Assembly: GCA_948099385.1 (NCBI GenBank)
Contig: CANUEZ040000151.1
Coordinates: 2,922,001-2,986,000 of the forward strand
Direction of reading: 5' to 3'
Source: Fasciola hepatica
Taxonomy: Eukaryota > Platyhelminthes > Trematoda > Plagiorchiida > Fasciolidae
DNA: 64,000 bases
The position numbers and the translations under genes are program-made. The stretch's first letter is position 1. Each line of letters starts with the position of its first letter. Below, piece after piece: positions 1 through 12,195 of the stretch. The notes beneath the pieces are model-generated. The model did no database searches. It was not told the origin of the DNA and saw only the letters and a list, made by a program, of their open reading frames with translations.

Positions 1-1677
1 TCGGCTTGTCACATTATTACAGTTCACGCCCCCCGGATTGATTTTTTTGTGGGGACACACGCAGAATAACCTCAGCGTTCCGGAATTACTCTTAACGTAA
101 CAGGTAAGAGCTCGGGCTGCGTGATTGTGCGTTACCCACAGACGTGTTACCCTTATATTCCGTGCAGGCATCCACCTATATGATTGACCAAATCATGCTG
201 ACCCTGTTCGAGTCTTGAAATGGGACTCGTTTTGCATGCACCGCGGATGATAATTCCTGACAAGATAGATGAGATGGCTGCAAAAAAATTGTTCCGATAG
301 TTTTCAATGATTAATTATGTTATTATTGCTTGACAAACTGTGTCATCAATTATTTGTACCTCCTACTACTGTAAAATGAGTTCTCGTGACAGTTGAAATG
401 TTTAGCCATAGACTCAAATATAATTCTGTGATATCATCTCAGTACTCAGACGAGATGTTTATATACAGAATCAATCTCCTTATGAAAATGGGGTTGTTCA
501 TTGCTGATTGCATGTTACTTTGCAACCATGAAGACTGAAACGTGGAAAAACCCTTTAGTTTGCTCAACTCAAACCCAGAATATTTCCTCAAACAGATGTG
601 AAAATAGGCATAACAGATTACTTTTGCCGGTATTCCACTTCGGAGTTTTTATTGGAACAAAAACCTGGCAGTTTATTCGGTTCAGCACGGTCAGTCCCCT
701 CAACCCCCGTTCCGCCGTAGTTTGCGAATCAGAAACAATTAGGGGGCAATAACACAGATTGAATCCACTCAAATTCATGCATCAAAGGTCGACTAAATTC
801 GCCATTCTTCCTCCAAGGATTATTATCTACGTGGATAAACCATCCGGGGGTGTCCCGTATCTAATCTGAACAACGCAAGTTCAACTCTGGGGACTCCAAG
901 AATTTTTAATCATTATTAATATTATTCATTTGCATTCCTGAGGTACCAACTAAACAAATCACATTATTTCAATACTTTGCATGGCCACGGACCCGTTTTC
1001 TCTCCCATTTAAGACTGAGAAGGGTATGCGAGAACACAGAATCTGAGCTGCTACTGGATTAATGGTGGTGGTCGTGTTGGCTGGTGGGTGAAAAACTGGT
1101 GCCCATGGCTGATCCGAACTAACTAAATTGGACAAATAAGGCAAACCTGATTAAATGCTTGTTGGAAACAAATTGCAAATGAATCGATCACAACAACAAC
1201 TTTTGTCCAAGGTTTCTAGAATACACAACAAAGAGGTTGTTCCGGATGCAGATCAACGAAAATTTTCCACTAAATCTGTTTGCCTAAAGCGAACGGAAGG
1301 CTTTGAAACAGGGTGTTTTAAAGCGGACGTCTAACTGGACAAATGAACGGGCTTGGTGCGAAAAACGATTGTTCAAATGGCTCATCGAATAAGTGAATGA
1401 ATGAATGGGTAATTGAGTGAATGAAGTACCAAGTAAAATGGTTTCATTGTAGCCTTTCATTTGGATGAGTCCTGTTCTGTCTTCCCCGGTTAAGAGAAAG
1501 GAACTGCAAAGTTATTCAACAATTTATACTGGATGGGCTTAAAACACACAGGAGGTTGCACAATATGTTCTGGGTTTTTAAGAATCTGGAAAAAAAGTTC
1601 TCATCTGATGAAACCACCTTTCCAGTTTACTGATAATGTTCCAGAAATAGAAGAAGAACTCGAAATACAAAGGGGTT
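1..1677. other. No gene seen
   Basis: AT-rich single-copy-looking DNA. GAATGAAT-type short repeats at 1395-1425. A GTAAGA at 102 follows CAG, but all three frames before it are closed. Confidence 0.5.
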
Positions 1678-1842
1678 GAAAACCATGCGAGTTCAGTACA
1701 GCCTTTCCATCCTTGTTAGAAATTATCAACAGTGCAATTCAACTGAGCCTCCACTGGGACCCCAGCCTAGAGTGAACGATCGAGCTATCCGGGCTTGCTC
1801 TCAACTGTTTACTGAACTTATGCACTGCATGATATAGCACCT
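1678..1842 (-). repeat. tRNA-derived SINE, family A (old copy)
   Basis: Minus-strand order as in family A: an A-box-like segment GCCCGGATAGCT near 1795-1784, a mutated B-box region near 1770, then GAGGCTCAGTTGAATTGCAC and a tail with GGAAAGGCTGTACTGAACTC. It aligns end to end with the copies at 31.1 and 49.7 kb, although its B box is degraded. Confidence 0.6.
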
Positions 1843-3000
1843 TTTGGGCAGAGCATTTCCAGCACAGCTAATGACTCTCACGATGGATGTGTTATGAAAC
1901 AGGTATGCAGTACTTTCTTAGATTTCAGTGGTCTAAACGAATTATATAATATACATACATATAGGACACTGAGCATATAGATACACAGACAGTTTGGCTG
2001 ATATGCTGCAATCATGAATGTATTATATATGCTCGGTTATTCCTTTCCCTGTGGGTTGTGTTCGTTCAAGATACAACGGCTAATTCCTTCAGAATGCACC
2101 TAAGAGAAAAACTCCTGACGAAGGCTTCTTTTTGAGGCCAATAGGCACGAATAACTGCCGGGATGACCATGCCACTTACAACTGTTCCCGTGTAATTGCT
2201 TTTATAACGAGCTGGATTTTTATGACAAAATAATAAGTACGGATGCCCAGTAAAGTTTTGAGCCGCTCACACAAAGGAAACAAATAAATGACTTGCTTGT
2301 TTGCATTCTAAACCTGTCGTGGTAGCCTTGAATCAATAATGAGTCAAGTGCTCCTCAGTAGGAATCTTCCAGCTGTTCAACTTGTTGACAGAATGCCATA
2401 CAGAAGTAATAAACTCCGTTCCCATTTTGGTAGCTTTAAATTTTTGTTTCATTTATCACACAAGATAAATTAATTTTATTTCCACTGCTTCATTCACTCG
2501 CATCAGTTTTATGTTCATTTTTTTGCATGATAAAATAACGTGATCTTAAAACTTGTGTTTAAGAATTCCTCATGTGAATCCAATCTATTCTCACAAACCA
2601 CCTGTGTGAAATTCGTTTTGTTTTCATCACTGCAAATTGATTAATTTTACCAACTATATTATTTAAAATCGAAAAAAATTCGGAAATATCTACCATACAA
2701 ATTTTTCACACCTTATTTCACAGTGGGAAACAAACATAAGCGTGGATGACTGTATTATGCCAAAAATCAGCGTACTTCCACGGGGATTGCTTGGGTTCGA
2801 TCTACAAAACGCGAAGTAAAGAAAACTCCATAAGCCCAAGGCTCAGTAAGTACATCAATAGGATCATACATATACATTATTCAAAACCCCATATGGCTGC
2901 CAACAACCAGATATATACATAACATGAAGGTCTCACTGCCCTTCATAAGCATACTACTGCTACCACTACTACTACTACTTCTTACGCAAACGATGTAGAT
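1843..3000. other. No gene seen
   Basis: Only AT-rich sequence. A stretch at 2108-2155 has the order CTGACGA, a 6-bp stem-loop (GGCTTC with GAGGCC, one G-T pair) and then AATAGG. It recalls a decayed hammerhead core without the GAAA box. Confidence 0.45.
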
Positions 3001-3005
3001 TATTA

Positions 3006-3039
<34 letters not shown>

Positions 3040-3058
3040 CATTATTATTATTATCATT
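3001..3058. repeat. (ATT)n microsatellite
   Basis: Fifty-eight bases of ATT units broken by three C substitutions. It follows a short ACT/ACC-rich tract at 2952-2979. Confidence 0.95.
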
Positions 3059-6000
3059 ACACTGAATGCCAGGTACGATAAAACTGTAGTTTTTCTTTCT
3101 GTCCGTTATCTTGTGCTATCCTATGCAGTTTTTGTGCAAATTCTATGGACCCACAGAACAGCAAACCAGGAAGCAAGCGAGATTCTGCAAAACCGATGGC
3201 CATAGAAAAGCGAAGAGGAATGAGATGAAGAGTCCAACAAATATGTTCCTGTGTGTGCGGCCTGCTGACCGAGAATTATGGCGCCGAGCAAGCCGTCGAA
3301 CGCGGATTGTCTATTACTGAGGTCTACAGCATTCGGATTTCTGCGAAAGAAAATGGCAGTACTTACAAATCAAGTTATGAAGGTATGTGTTGTGAAGGTA
3401 TGTGTGGATGGATGGGTTTCGTGCGTGATTCTGTAGCACCCAAACTGATAGCGATTCTACATACTTTGGACCTCTATCATTCCGTAAGCTTTGCCGTAAC
3501 TTTGGGTCGGGACAGAACAAAGTGTAATGTTATGAAATGAAACATGTGCTTTGAATATAATTTGAAAAATGCCACTTGGAGGGAGAATTTTGAATGTTAC
3601 CATGCGTATTGTAAGAACCCAAAACAGACGCTGATTGTTATGACAGTCTGATACCTTTCGCTATCGGTCCACTAGAAGCAGTCACCATTCAGGAAAGATC
3701 CATCGGATTGTTGATTAAATGTTTGGTTTTAATAAGGTATTACTCTTGTTTTTGCGATTTTCAGATTCATCAAACTAGTTGTGTGTAGAAAATTACAGCT
3801 TTTCATAAAAACTGAAGTCACATAAACAAGGAGACTCACGGTCTTCGAAATCCCGGTGCGAAAGAAGAAAACGTAAATTAGGGGCCGGTAAACATTAACA
3901 CTCGTAAGTAAAAGCAAGAATATAAGAGAGGAACGAAGACCGCACACGTGGCCTAAATACTGCAGCTGTAGATCGAGTACCCGGATATTTTTGACAACTG
4001 CTTTCCATAACTATCAAAGAGACTGGAAACAATGATTTCCCGTCAAAAATTTAGATGGAAAAGTCAGAAACCTAGGTTTGCTCAGTGTATCCTAGAACTT
4101 TTCGCAACCTCTGTACACCTGCATGCCGTTGTTAGAGTGTTTTTTATATAGTCATTAGAATAACCAATGAAACTCTGACAGGACTGAAATGCGACCAACA
4201 GCCGGTTGAGGAATGAATAGTACATCACTACGGAGTGCTTCAGAATAAAATACATGGACTAACGAATGGAAACCGGAAGCAGTCAGATCATTAATTATGC
4301 TACATTCGTTTGAGCAAAAACACTGTGTATCACCAAACAAGTCGTCCAGAATCATTTACGACACAACATGAAAGAGATTTTTCGGAAATTCTGAGGCCTT
4401 AGCCATTGTCAATTAAAAATCACAACGGTGCAAAGAGCTTCAAAGACTCGCTAGTTTCTACCCAACCTAGTTGCCTAACATTGGGTCCTCATCCCATCCA
4501 TGTTCTCTCTTATAACTTTTCATCCTTTTCAATCTTGTCTCACTTTTGTTGGTTACTTTACTGACTATACAACTATCGCACTGATTGAAGTATACACGTG
4601 TACAGATGCGGCGAAGTGGTCCAGGATGAACTGTCGAAACCCATGTTTCTGACTTTTCTATTTAAAGAAGAGATTGTTTCACTTGAAACTGTGTGCAGTG
4701 GGAACCTCGGGATAACTTCACAGAACAGATCAAATGAAATGATAATAAGTCAAATGAAGAAACCATCAGAAATTTACTTAAGACAGTGAGAAAAATAAAA
4801 TTTTCTGTGGAAAACAAAAGGTTCCAATGAAAAGAACTCGAAAACAGATGTTTCACACAACGTATCCCGAGCCTTTTTGCTTCATCTGTACACCTGCAAG
4901 ATGCAGCCACTCTAAGGTCAGAATAATAAGCCATTCGCGTTGTTTGGACAATTCGGGAGTATCATTGAGAGCGGCCGAATCCTCAGCCCGTCTGAGCAAT
5001 CTTGAGTTTGTACAGTTCTGCTTGGGACTCTAAAGGCGTTGCTCAGGTGTTGTTTAACTGCGCTACTCCTTTGAGGTGATTTGCAAGAAAAGAAATCCAA
5101 GATTGCTCAAATTTGCCGAGGCTCCAGTTATTCTCACTCATACACTCGAAGAACACCCCGAATTACTTGTCAGTATAGCCTTATGTAACGTACTCAGGCA
5201 TAGGTCGCCACACCCATCCTTACCAGCGTAAGTGTTGGTGCTCGCCGTTGCAATTACTGAGCTCCGGGTCACTGAGTTTTCTTTCTGTGTTTTTGAAGAT
5301 AGTGCTCGCGCAACCCCCACGGAAAAACTCTACGTTCCTCAAACTACAGCTTACCATGGCAACCGAACTCCTCATTCGTGCTCCACCTTATCGTATACCT
5401 GGCCACTCCCTTCTATCGTGTATCAGTTTTCAGTGGCTATTTCACTGACCGTATTACCAACACACATTGATTGCAACGTGCACGTGTACCGGTGGAGCAA
5501 AATCGTTTACAATGCACTGTGGGAACCATCTTGTCTTGACTACCTCATTCTGATTTGTGTCGGTAATATGTCATTTTCCAAACATTCGAAGGAATTCATG
5601 AAGGCGTAACTTCCTTCACACGATGACCTAGATCGGCCATTCAAGTGAATTATTCCAAAAGAGCAGTGAACTAGAATGAGGTAGTTTCCCTTCTCAAAGA
5701 CTCAGAGACAGACAAGCAAGGAAAACGGGTTATATTTCTTTATCATCATAGACTCCAAAGAAAACAGGGGACTGCCAACCAAAATACTACACCTTGATAG
5801 AGAATCGGCCTCAGGAGCTATAATACTATGAACGTGATGTGGTCAACTTAGGCAACGGTGGTAAACTTCCCACCAAATCAAACAGCTCCCTGGAGGAATT
5901 GACAGAAAAGTTGACCTTATTGAGAATAGAATCAGTGGAAAATTTATGGCCCGAATAGCAGTCGGCCGACTGAACAGTCTAAGGTAATCAAGACGGTAAA

Positions 6001-6369
6001 CGGCTATTTGAGATAACACATTAACTTGATCAGTCGGAGTGTTGTAACAGACCTGAAAAAATCACCTGCTCTGAAGTATTCCGAAAATTAAGAAAAATGC
6101 ACTGAATGAGATGGCTTGCTTGAGTGTCACGTGAAACTGGAAGCGCCTTCAGTTATTTCTGTAACCGCAAACTGAATAACTATCGAGCGCGGAATTGTTC
6201 GTCTTTGGGGATCATTCTGCACAATTACGTTGGACATTCATTGGGGCCACGATAAGTTTAATACCAAACTTTTTCAGGTAGTCAGGTTCTGAACACAAAA
6301 TGAAACCAAGCAACATTCTCCGAATTTTCCTGTCTGAAAAATACCCATTGCATCATATAGAAGTCCCAG
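3059..6369. other. Unassigned DNA around the 4.6-kb exon candidate
   Basis: Short open frames on both strands, none recognised. The 125-codon plus frame at 5232-5609 overlaps another open frame and shows no splice borders or motif. Confidence 0.45.
4606..4789 (+). CDS. Candidate exon, unknown product
   Basis: After an acceptor-like CACGTGTACAG (to 4605) a frame is open for 60 codons (CGEVVQDELSKPMFLTFLF and on) and ends in TGA at 4787. A donor-like ACA/GTGAGA overlaps the stop at 4785. It could be a terminal or an internal exon. The peptide is of normal composition but unrecognised. Confidence 0.2.
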
Positions 6370-6460
6370 TTGGCGAAACAATTGTTTTTCAGTAATTCAT
6401 TCTCAAGCCATTTACAGATTACATAGTGGACATTAGACAAATGATCATGAACATAGACAT
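6370..6460. mobile_element. Partial copy of the 16.6-kb fold-back element
   Basis: About 90 bases beginning TTGGCGAAACAATTG match the end of the element at 16570-17213 with few differences, including TTCATTCTCAAGCCATTTAC and the ATCATGAACAT segment. The match stops at about 6460 with no second arm nearby. Both copies are preceded by CAG. This proves that the larger palindrome belongs to a dispersed family and fixes one of its ends. Confidence 0.75.
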
Positions 6461-8194
6461 TGCTTTGCTGCTTTACTGAGGCTTGTTTGTTGGAGAGGCT
6501 CGAAATTCAATTTATTTGGGGGAATACCCTTTGCTATCTATGCTCATCTCAAGTGAGAGATGTTTCATATGCATGCTGATGACTCATTATCGGTGTGTAA
6601 CCAAGGTGTGTCATTTGTGACTCGAAACTCGAAGGGATTCTACACTTTAAGCAATCGGATTCGAGGGCTGTCCCAAACAGCTTGCTTCTGAACAACGTGT
6701 TCTAGCACGGATGAAAGAGCCTTACTATACATGGAAAATTTTGAATTAAAGAGTCAAAAATTATTACTGCTAGACGAGTAATCCCAGGAGTTTCCCTGCT
6801 TGTCAAATTCTCAGAAGCGGTGTTCATTTATTGGTCTGAGAGAAAAAAATTTCTGGATTAGCGACAATAAGGAGAAAGGCGGTTACCATAGATCCAATCA
6901 ATCCACGTGATAGTTGCCTGTTCTACAGAAGCGCAAACGGGTTATTCACTTCTTACCATCAAATGACAATATTCTATCTATCTGACCGAAACAGTGCCTC
7001 TCAAACCATTTGTACAGCTAGAAACATAAAAACTGAGACATTTATTTCAATAATTGCCATTCGACGGTAGGAATGCTTAGCATGCCGGTTCAGATCTTAA
7101 CTAGTAGGGGTTTATACAACTTGTCGAGACAGTTTGGTCTCCATTCTTCCTGGATTTTCTTCCCGAGCCTGACTTTCATATCCTGCAGTAACTGACTTTT
7201 CTTACCAAAATCACTTTGAGATAGGTATTTATCAAGAAGGTGTAACCTCTCAGAAAAAAGGGTGTTATCTTTTGACGGGAGAAAAGAGATTCGGGTTATA
7301 TTATTATGGTAGTTGCCAATGAAATGTAATAGCGCAACAGTTAGGCGCACAAGACCAACAGTAGTTCCATACGAGTTATTGGTAGCAGGTTGCATAACAC
7401 CTTACGTTTAGGACGTACTGTTCAAGTTGAAAGAGTAATCAACTTCAATCCAATTGTAAAAATGGAATTCACTGGTAACACTTTCATTTCCTTCCGCTTC
7501 TTGCATTCATGTGCCCGTTATAAACTGTAAAAACGTGACCGGTACTAAACCCAGTCGGATGTATCGAATACACGACTATCAAGTTCTACGTGTCCGTTCG
7601 CACAGACCATTTTAGACAAAACCATAAAACCTCGAACATATCAGTCTCTGAGTTTCTTTCTACGAAAGCTAAATGGTCGTCTTGGAAAATTTGCATAAAT
7701 TTAATGAAATGTGAAATTAAATCTGGAACCAGATCTGCTGACTTTCTGCGATGTTAAACTAACTTGCTTGGATTTATTAATTTGAAAATGTTGCCCCGCT
7801 GGTTTTGTACTTTTCGACGAAGAACAAAACCGCTCGCTGTGCTCCATCGGATTGATTTACTGAATATAAAATACACACACAGAATTGTTCATTCCTCACG
7901 AAATCAGAAATATACTTCTGCCCAGGCCATACCAGAATTTCAAGTATCTGTGCGTATTTTCAAACTAAGCTTAAGTAAAAACACTCGCTGAAGATAATAA
8001 ATGGCTTGCGAGTGATTTATGCAAACAATTTTCCGTTTGATTTTCCTCTATCCAGCAAAAACCAGGATCAAAATCTCCTACAAACGAAGGAAAATAAGAA
8101 CCACAGATGTAAGGAGTAACAGTTTTGCTAAATGTAAATTATATCCTGACTTTAAAGTAAAAACGCATTTCGTTATGAGTCTGTCGGTAAGCGG

Positions 8195-8337
8195 CGGCAG
8201 TCAGTTGGTCATCGTGGTGGGATTCCAATGCTTCTGTCCAGGGTTCGAGCGCCCGCGCGGCCACCGGTCACTTCCCAAACTGGCCGCACCCCTCTTCCTG
8301 AAACGTCGTACTACTATTATTTAATAAAAACGAAGTA
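8195..8337 (+). repeat. tRNA-derived SINE, family B with ATT tail
   Basis: The A-box-like CAGTTGGTCATCGTGG is followed by CAGGGTTCGAGCGCC (B box) and a short body ending CTTCCTGAAACGTCG and TACTACTATTATTTAATAAA. Two sister copies (25.2 and 40.2 kb) share the body and the ATT-rich tail. Confidence 0.7.
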
Positions 8338-8754
8338 AGTAAAACAGTAAACTATAATCTTAATGACATTTTCCAGCGAATCCTCTAACTTTCATTTATC
8401 TCTTGGCACATCAAGAATGTCACTTTCGCCACCGAATTTCAATCTGGAAGAATACTGTTTACTTCTGTTTTCAGTGCAGATCATCATTTCAAAGACATTT
8501 GCGTCCGTATAATTTGGGGCTATTTGTAAAATTTACAAATTGAAGCCGTTTGAAGCTTCATTGTCTTTTTGGAAACAAATAACGTATGCGCAAACATGTT
8601 CTCGATCGTGAGGCTTTACTTGGATCATTATCCTTTAGCATCCTATTTTTTCCGAAGGAGACTCTGGATGTGGATGTATAGGAAATATTCCCGTAGTATC
8701 TTGAAGATCTTGACGTGATTTATTGCATGGGCATTAGGATATTTCATGTCCCTT

Positions 8755-8905
8755 GGAAACAATGAAAGCTCTGCCGTGTGGAATCACCAGCTGCCATACA
8801 CATCAACAGCGCTCCAGTTCCAACTTCAACTCGAACTAGGGACGAATGGTTGTAAGTCACGCGCATCCCTAACAAGCTATCCGTAGAGTCTCTCAGAGGT
8901 TTGAT
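8755..8905 (-). repeat. tRNA-derived SINE, probably family A
   Basis: On the minus strand GGATAGCTTGTTAGGG (A box) lies about 35 bases before TAGTTCGAGTTGA (B box). The upstream CTCTCAGAGGTTTG is shared with the copy at 31.3 kb. The downstream body is strongly diverged. The tRNA-like head is too mutated to be a working tRNA gene. Confidence 0.45.
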
Positions 8906-9079
8906 CGGCGGTAACACGTTACGCTCTTCCGGGACGGGGTGAGAAATACAATCCACACTTACCAGTGCGGTGATGGACTCCTATGACGGAAGTTTTTTCC
9001 GTCGAAGCCTAAGCGAAAGGTGCCAAATCAAGAAGAGTTGACGCGGAACGAATCATTGCTTTCCAGCTCTCGAAAGGCC

Positions 9080-9240
9080 TAGTGATCATGTATGTTACTC
9101 GTGGTCAAACACAACAAGTTCGAGTCCCAGTCGGGCCAATGCGTACACGCATTTTAGCTGATGACTTCCGATAAGCTTGGTGCCAGAGCTGTATGGTAAC
9201 TGGTTCGATAGTTCCCCGAGGTGAGGTAGACAATGAGACA
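9080..9240 (+). repeat. tRNA-like repeat, possible SINE
   Basis: CCTAGTGATCATGTATG resembles an A box and CAAGTTCGAGTCCCAG a B box at the right distance (about 35 bases). The downstream part, with CTTGGTGCCAGAGC, loosely resembles family C. No second close copy was found. Confidence 0.4.
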
Positions 9241-11934
9241 GTACTGTGAAACACTTCTTAAATTATTTTGTGTGTTATGATGATTTAATAAGATGCATTC
9301 AGTTCAAGATCAAAACCATGTTATCCAACATGTGACTGATAATACAATTCAGTTTTTCACAAAAATAACATCGTGTAAATACGGTTCATCCCACTTCGAA
9401 TTTTATTCCACCATTAGACTTGGGCGTAATTGTTTCTCGATACTTTTACCGTTTCCAAAAGTGCCAGCTCACTTTTAGTTCGAATTCATTCATCATAATT
9501 TGTTCATCAGTTATACCTCCAGCTTTTCCTCATGGTTGCCTAGATATGACCACATCTGAATTCTCATTGGTGAAATTATTTGGGAACAACTGCTTTGATA
9601 GCCAATGATCTTTTGGATCCGAAGTGAAGCGTTAGAAAAATTCAGCTTGAATTATCTCAAAAGAACGCTGCACTTTGTCCTAAATAGAGCAGTCTATTGT
9701 GAAGCTTCAACCGAATACAGTAGTCATCTGCATGCATAAGAAAATATTACTGTTCTTGCAAAACATTTTACGGTTCAAAGGCACTGTGAAGTTGTGATGC
9801 GGACTCAAAACAAGACATATATTGTTAGCTTTACTGAAGTTTTAACTAAACCAACTGTATGAACATTAAGGTTAGTCTGATGTATCAATATATTTGTTAC
9901 AATTATCGGCCATTTTATAAGGTTATCCCACAGTATTTGAGGGAAGGATATGGGAAATTCTCAAACCCTTCAGCAAACAAGTCTCTACGCCGGTAAATGC
10001 ATCATTCGTCAGTTTAAGCTTCATTACAAACGACCACTATTATCTCAACAGAAGTGGTCAAGCCACCCTTCTAAACCTGAGAAAAACGTGCCCGTGTGAG
10101 TGATAAGTGCGCTCATACCGAGTACTGTGATAGAAAAATCATTTTGCATGTGCGAAATTATCCGCTAAGTATCCTATGCATGAGGTCTGAAGCGACTCTA
10201 TGCAACTAAGTATCAGATCAAATGTCATTATCCTCCAGATAAATATGGCCCTACAAACAGAGCCACAGTTCCTGTAGGTTGAACACAAATTCTGCAGATT
10301 GGTTTTTTCGCCTTTGGGTAGTGAAACCAAGCGCTTTCGGAAAAATTATCTTCTTATGTAGCATTATACGAATAAATATCCGGAGTTAAAGGGCAGCCGA
10401 TTATACAGAATGATCATGTGAACGTGACATTTTCTTGGGTCATTATGGCTCAAACAGAACACGGGAATTTTATTGCTTCCGTGACCTTTTGTATTCTCGC
10501 AATATATCCATTCGCACAAATCTCTGGTAACAAAGCCACACTGATAAATGCTTGTTTACATAATAGCTGGCTAGATGGAGGGATGAACTACGGGCTGGAA
10601 AAATGGGATCTTCTCGTTTGCTAACGAATAGAAACTAGTCAAATATAAAAGACATACTAAAACAGCTTTCACCGGCCTTCCTTAGCCATGAACAAGTATA
10701 TTTTGGACAAGATTCATTTCTAGTCTCATATCGCACACTTTGTGTGAGGTCTATACTGATATTACAATCAGAGAACCCTTGAAAGAACCCTTGAATTGTT
10801 ACTGTTGTGTAAAGCCCGAAATAGCTTTATCGAAAATGATCGTTAGGGAACGAATACTCTAGCAGGATATTTCTATTATAGTCTAAGTATTCCATTTTGA
10901 AACAACACATTACCTTGTACTTCCGCTAAAAGGTGAAGCCTCTGAACTAATTTTCCACTAAGGACTTTTTAGAGGAACTATCCACTTTAAAGCCGTTAAC
11001 AGTTTGCTCCCAAAATCAATCCTGACTCCACTCACCCTTTATACATTGTTATTTATCCATGTGGGACTCTCTCAACTCTACTCGTTTCTTTTTTTAATCA
11101 ATGCCCTTTGACAGTTATGTGTACGAAAACCCTACTGTTGTTATTTGGCCACAATACGCACAAACTGGGTGCCAGAGTCAGTCAAATTTCTCAGGCATTT
11201 TGATATTTGGTCTATTTTTTCTCATCCCCTCAAATCGATGAGGTGCAAAGTGCGCATCTTTTTTTGCCTAAAATGCGAGCATCCATCTGCACAAAAGTCT
11301 ATTCAAATACAATTACAAGCAAAAACTAGAGTCATTGATGGTTTGTCGCTGGCCAATTCAAAAATAAGTACTTCATTCGGGAACGCATTTGTTTACCGAG
11401 AAAATAATTTCCTTGTGTAGTGACTCATACGGAATTTTCAATTATTTGCCCAATAAGCTAGAAATCACAAATCCTGAAGACAATCCTTGTGTGATTGAAT
11501 TATTCCAGTGTGTCCGTTAATCTGCCCTTCGCGGAATCCTCCAAACATATCAGTCACTATTGCAAAATGTTTCAGATGAGTAAGAATAATCACCCTGAGG
11601 ATATACTCCCAAAGGTCATTTTCCAGTCAGCTTTTCAAAGCGTCACGTATGCTGAGCATTTAAAAAATAAACAAAAAAGAGGATAAATTTGAATATATTC
11701 ATGAAACCAAGCAAAGTCTTTGGTTATTGACCCCTGAACCTTTCAGTATTCTTTTTTTGAGTATCTCATGACAATTATTTCACCTCCGTATTTCTGTTCA
11801 GATTTTACTGGTAAGTGGGAACTAGCCATTACTTACTCCTATTGTTGTTAATCATCAACATAATCACGTCTGCAACGGTTTTATGACATAACCCTCGAGA
11901 ACAAACTTTATAAAACCATTTTTAAAAATTCCCC
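9241..11934. other. No gene seen; one weak exon candidate
   Basis: At 11509-11579 an acceptor TTGAATTATTCCAG and a donor ATGA/GTAAGA enclose an open frame, which however also continues through the donor. Otherwise plain AT-rich DNA. Confidence 0.4.
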
Positions 11935-12195
11935 GATAGAAGATTTATATACGGATCAGATCCCAGATTCTTTCGGATTGTATCGAAAAAATGATGCTCC
12001 ATGCGATATGTTATAGGTGAGTTTTTATTGTTCGCTAACACAGTGTTATCGGAAAAGATGGTAGTCAGTCGACGTTTCGGTTACGGCGAGTAACCTTTCT
12101 CAAAACCAGTTTGCAACAGCGACAACAGAATCGCCGACTGACTGCCATCTTTCCCAATAATGCTATGATATCGATTGATAAAAGCTTACCCGTAA
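11935..12195 (-). mobile_element. Palindromic repeat, Penelope-like pseudo-LTR candidate, copy 1
   Basis: The sequence 12016-12078 (GATGGTAGTCAGTCGACG within it) returns inverted at 12140-12192, enclosing about 60 bases. Read on the minus strand, the enclosed part shows TTTTGAGAAA, a perfect 6-bp hairpin GGTTAC-TCGCC-GTAACC (12095-12079) and then GAAACGTCG. This order of a CUGANGA-like box, stem II, GAAA box and closing stem is that of a hammerhead ribozyme with a degenerate first box. Such motifs are known in the pseudo-LTRs of Penelope-like retroelements. The segment 11935-12015 is shared with copies 2 and 4. No reverse transcriptase or GIY-YIG frame was recognised beside it. Confidence 0.6.

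Noticed and set aside
3001..3058. CRISPR-like or minisatellite array
   Set aside because: All tandem repeats here are simple 2-3 bp microsatellites; no spaced direct repeats of CRISPR type exist.
5232..5609. 125-codon plus-strand frame
   Set aside because: A second plus-strand frame is open over most of it, no domain is recognised, and the length is within chance for this base composition.
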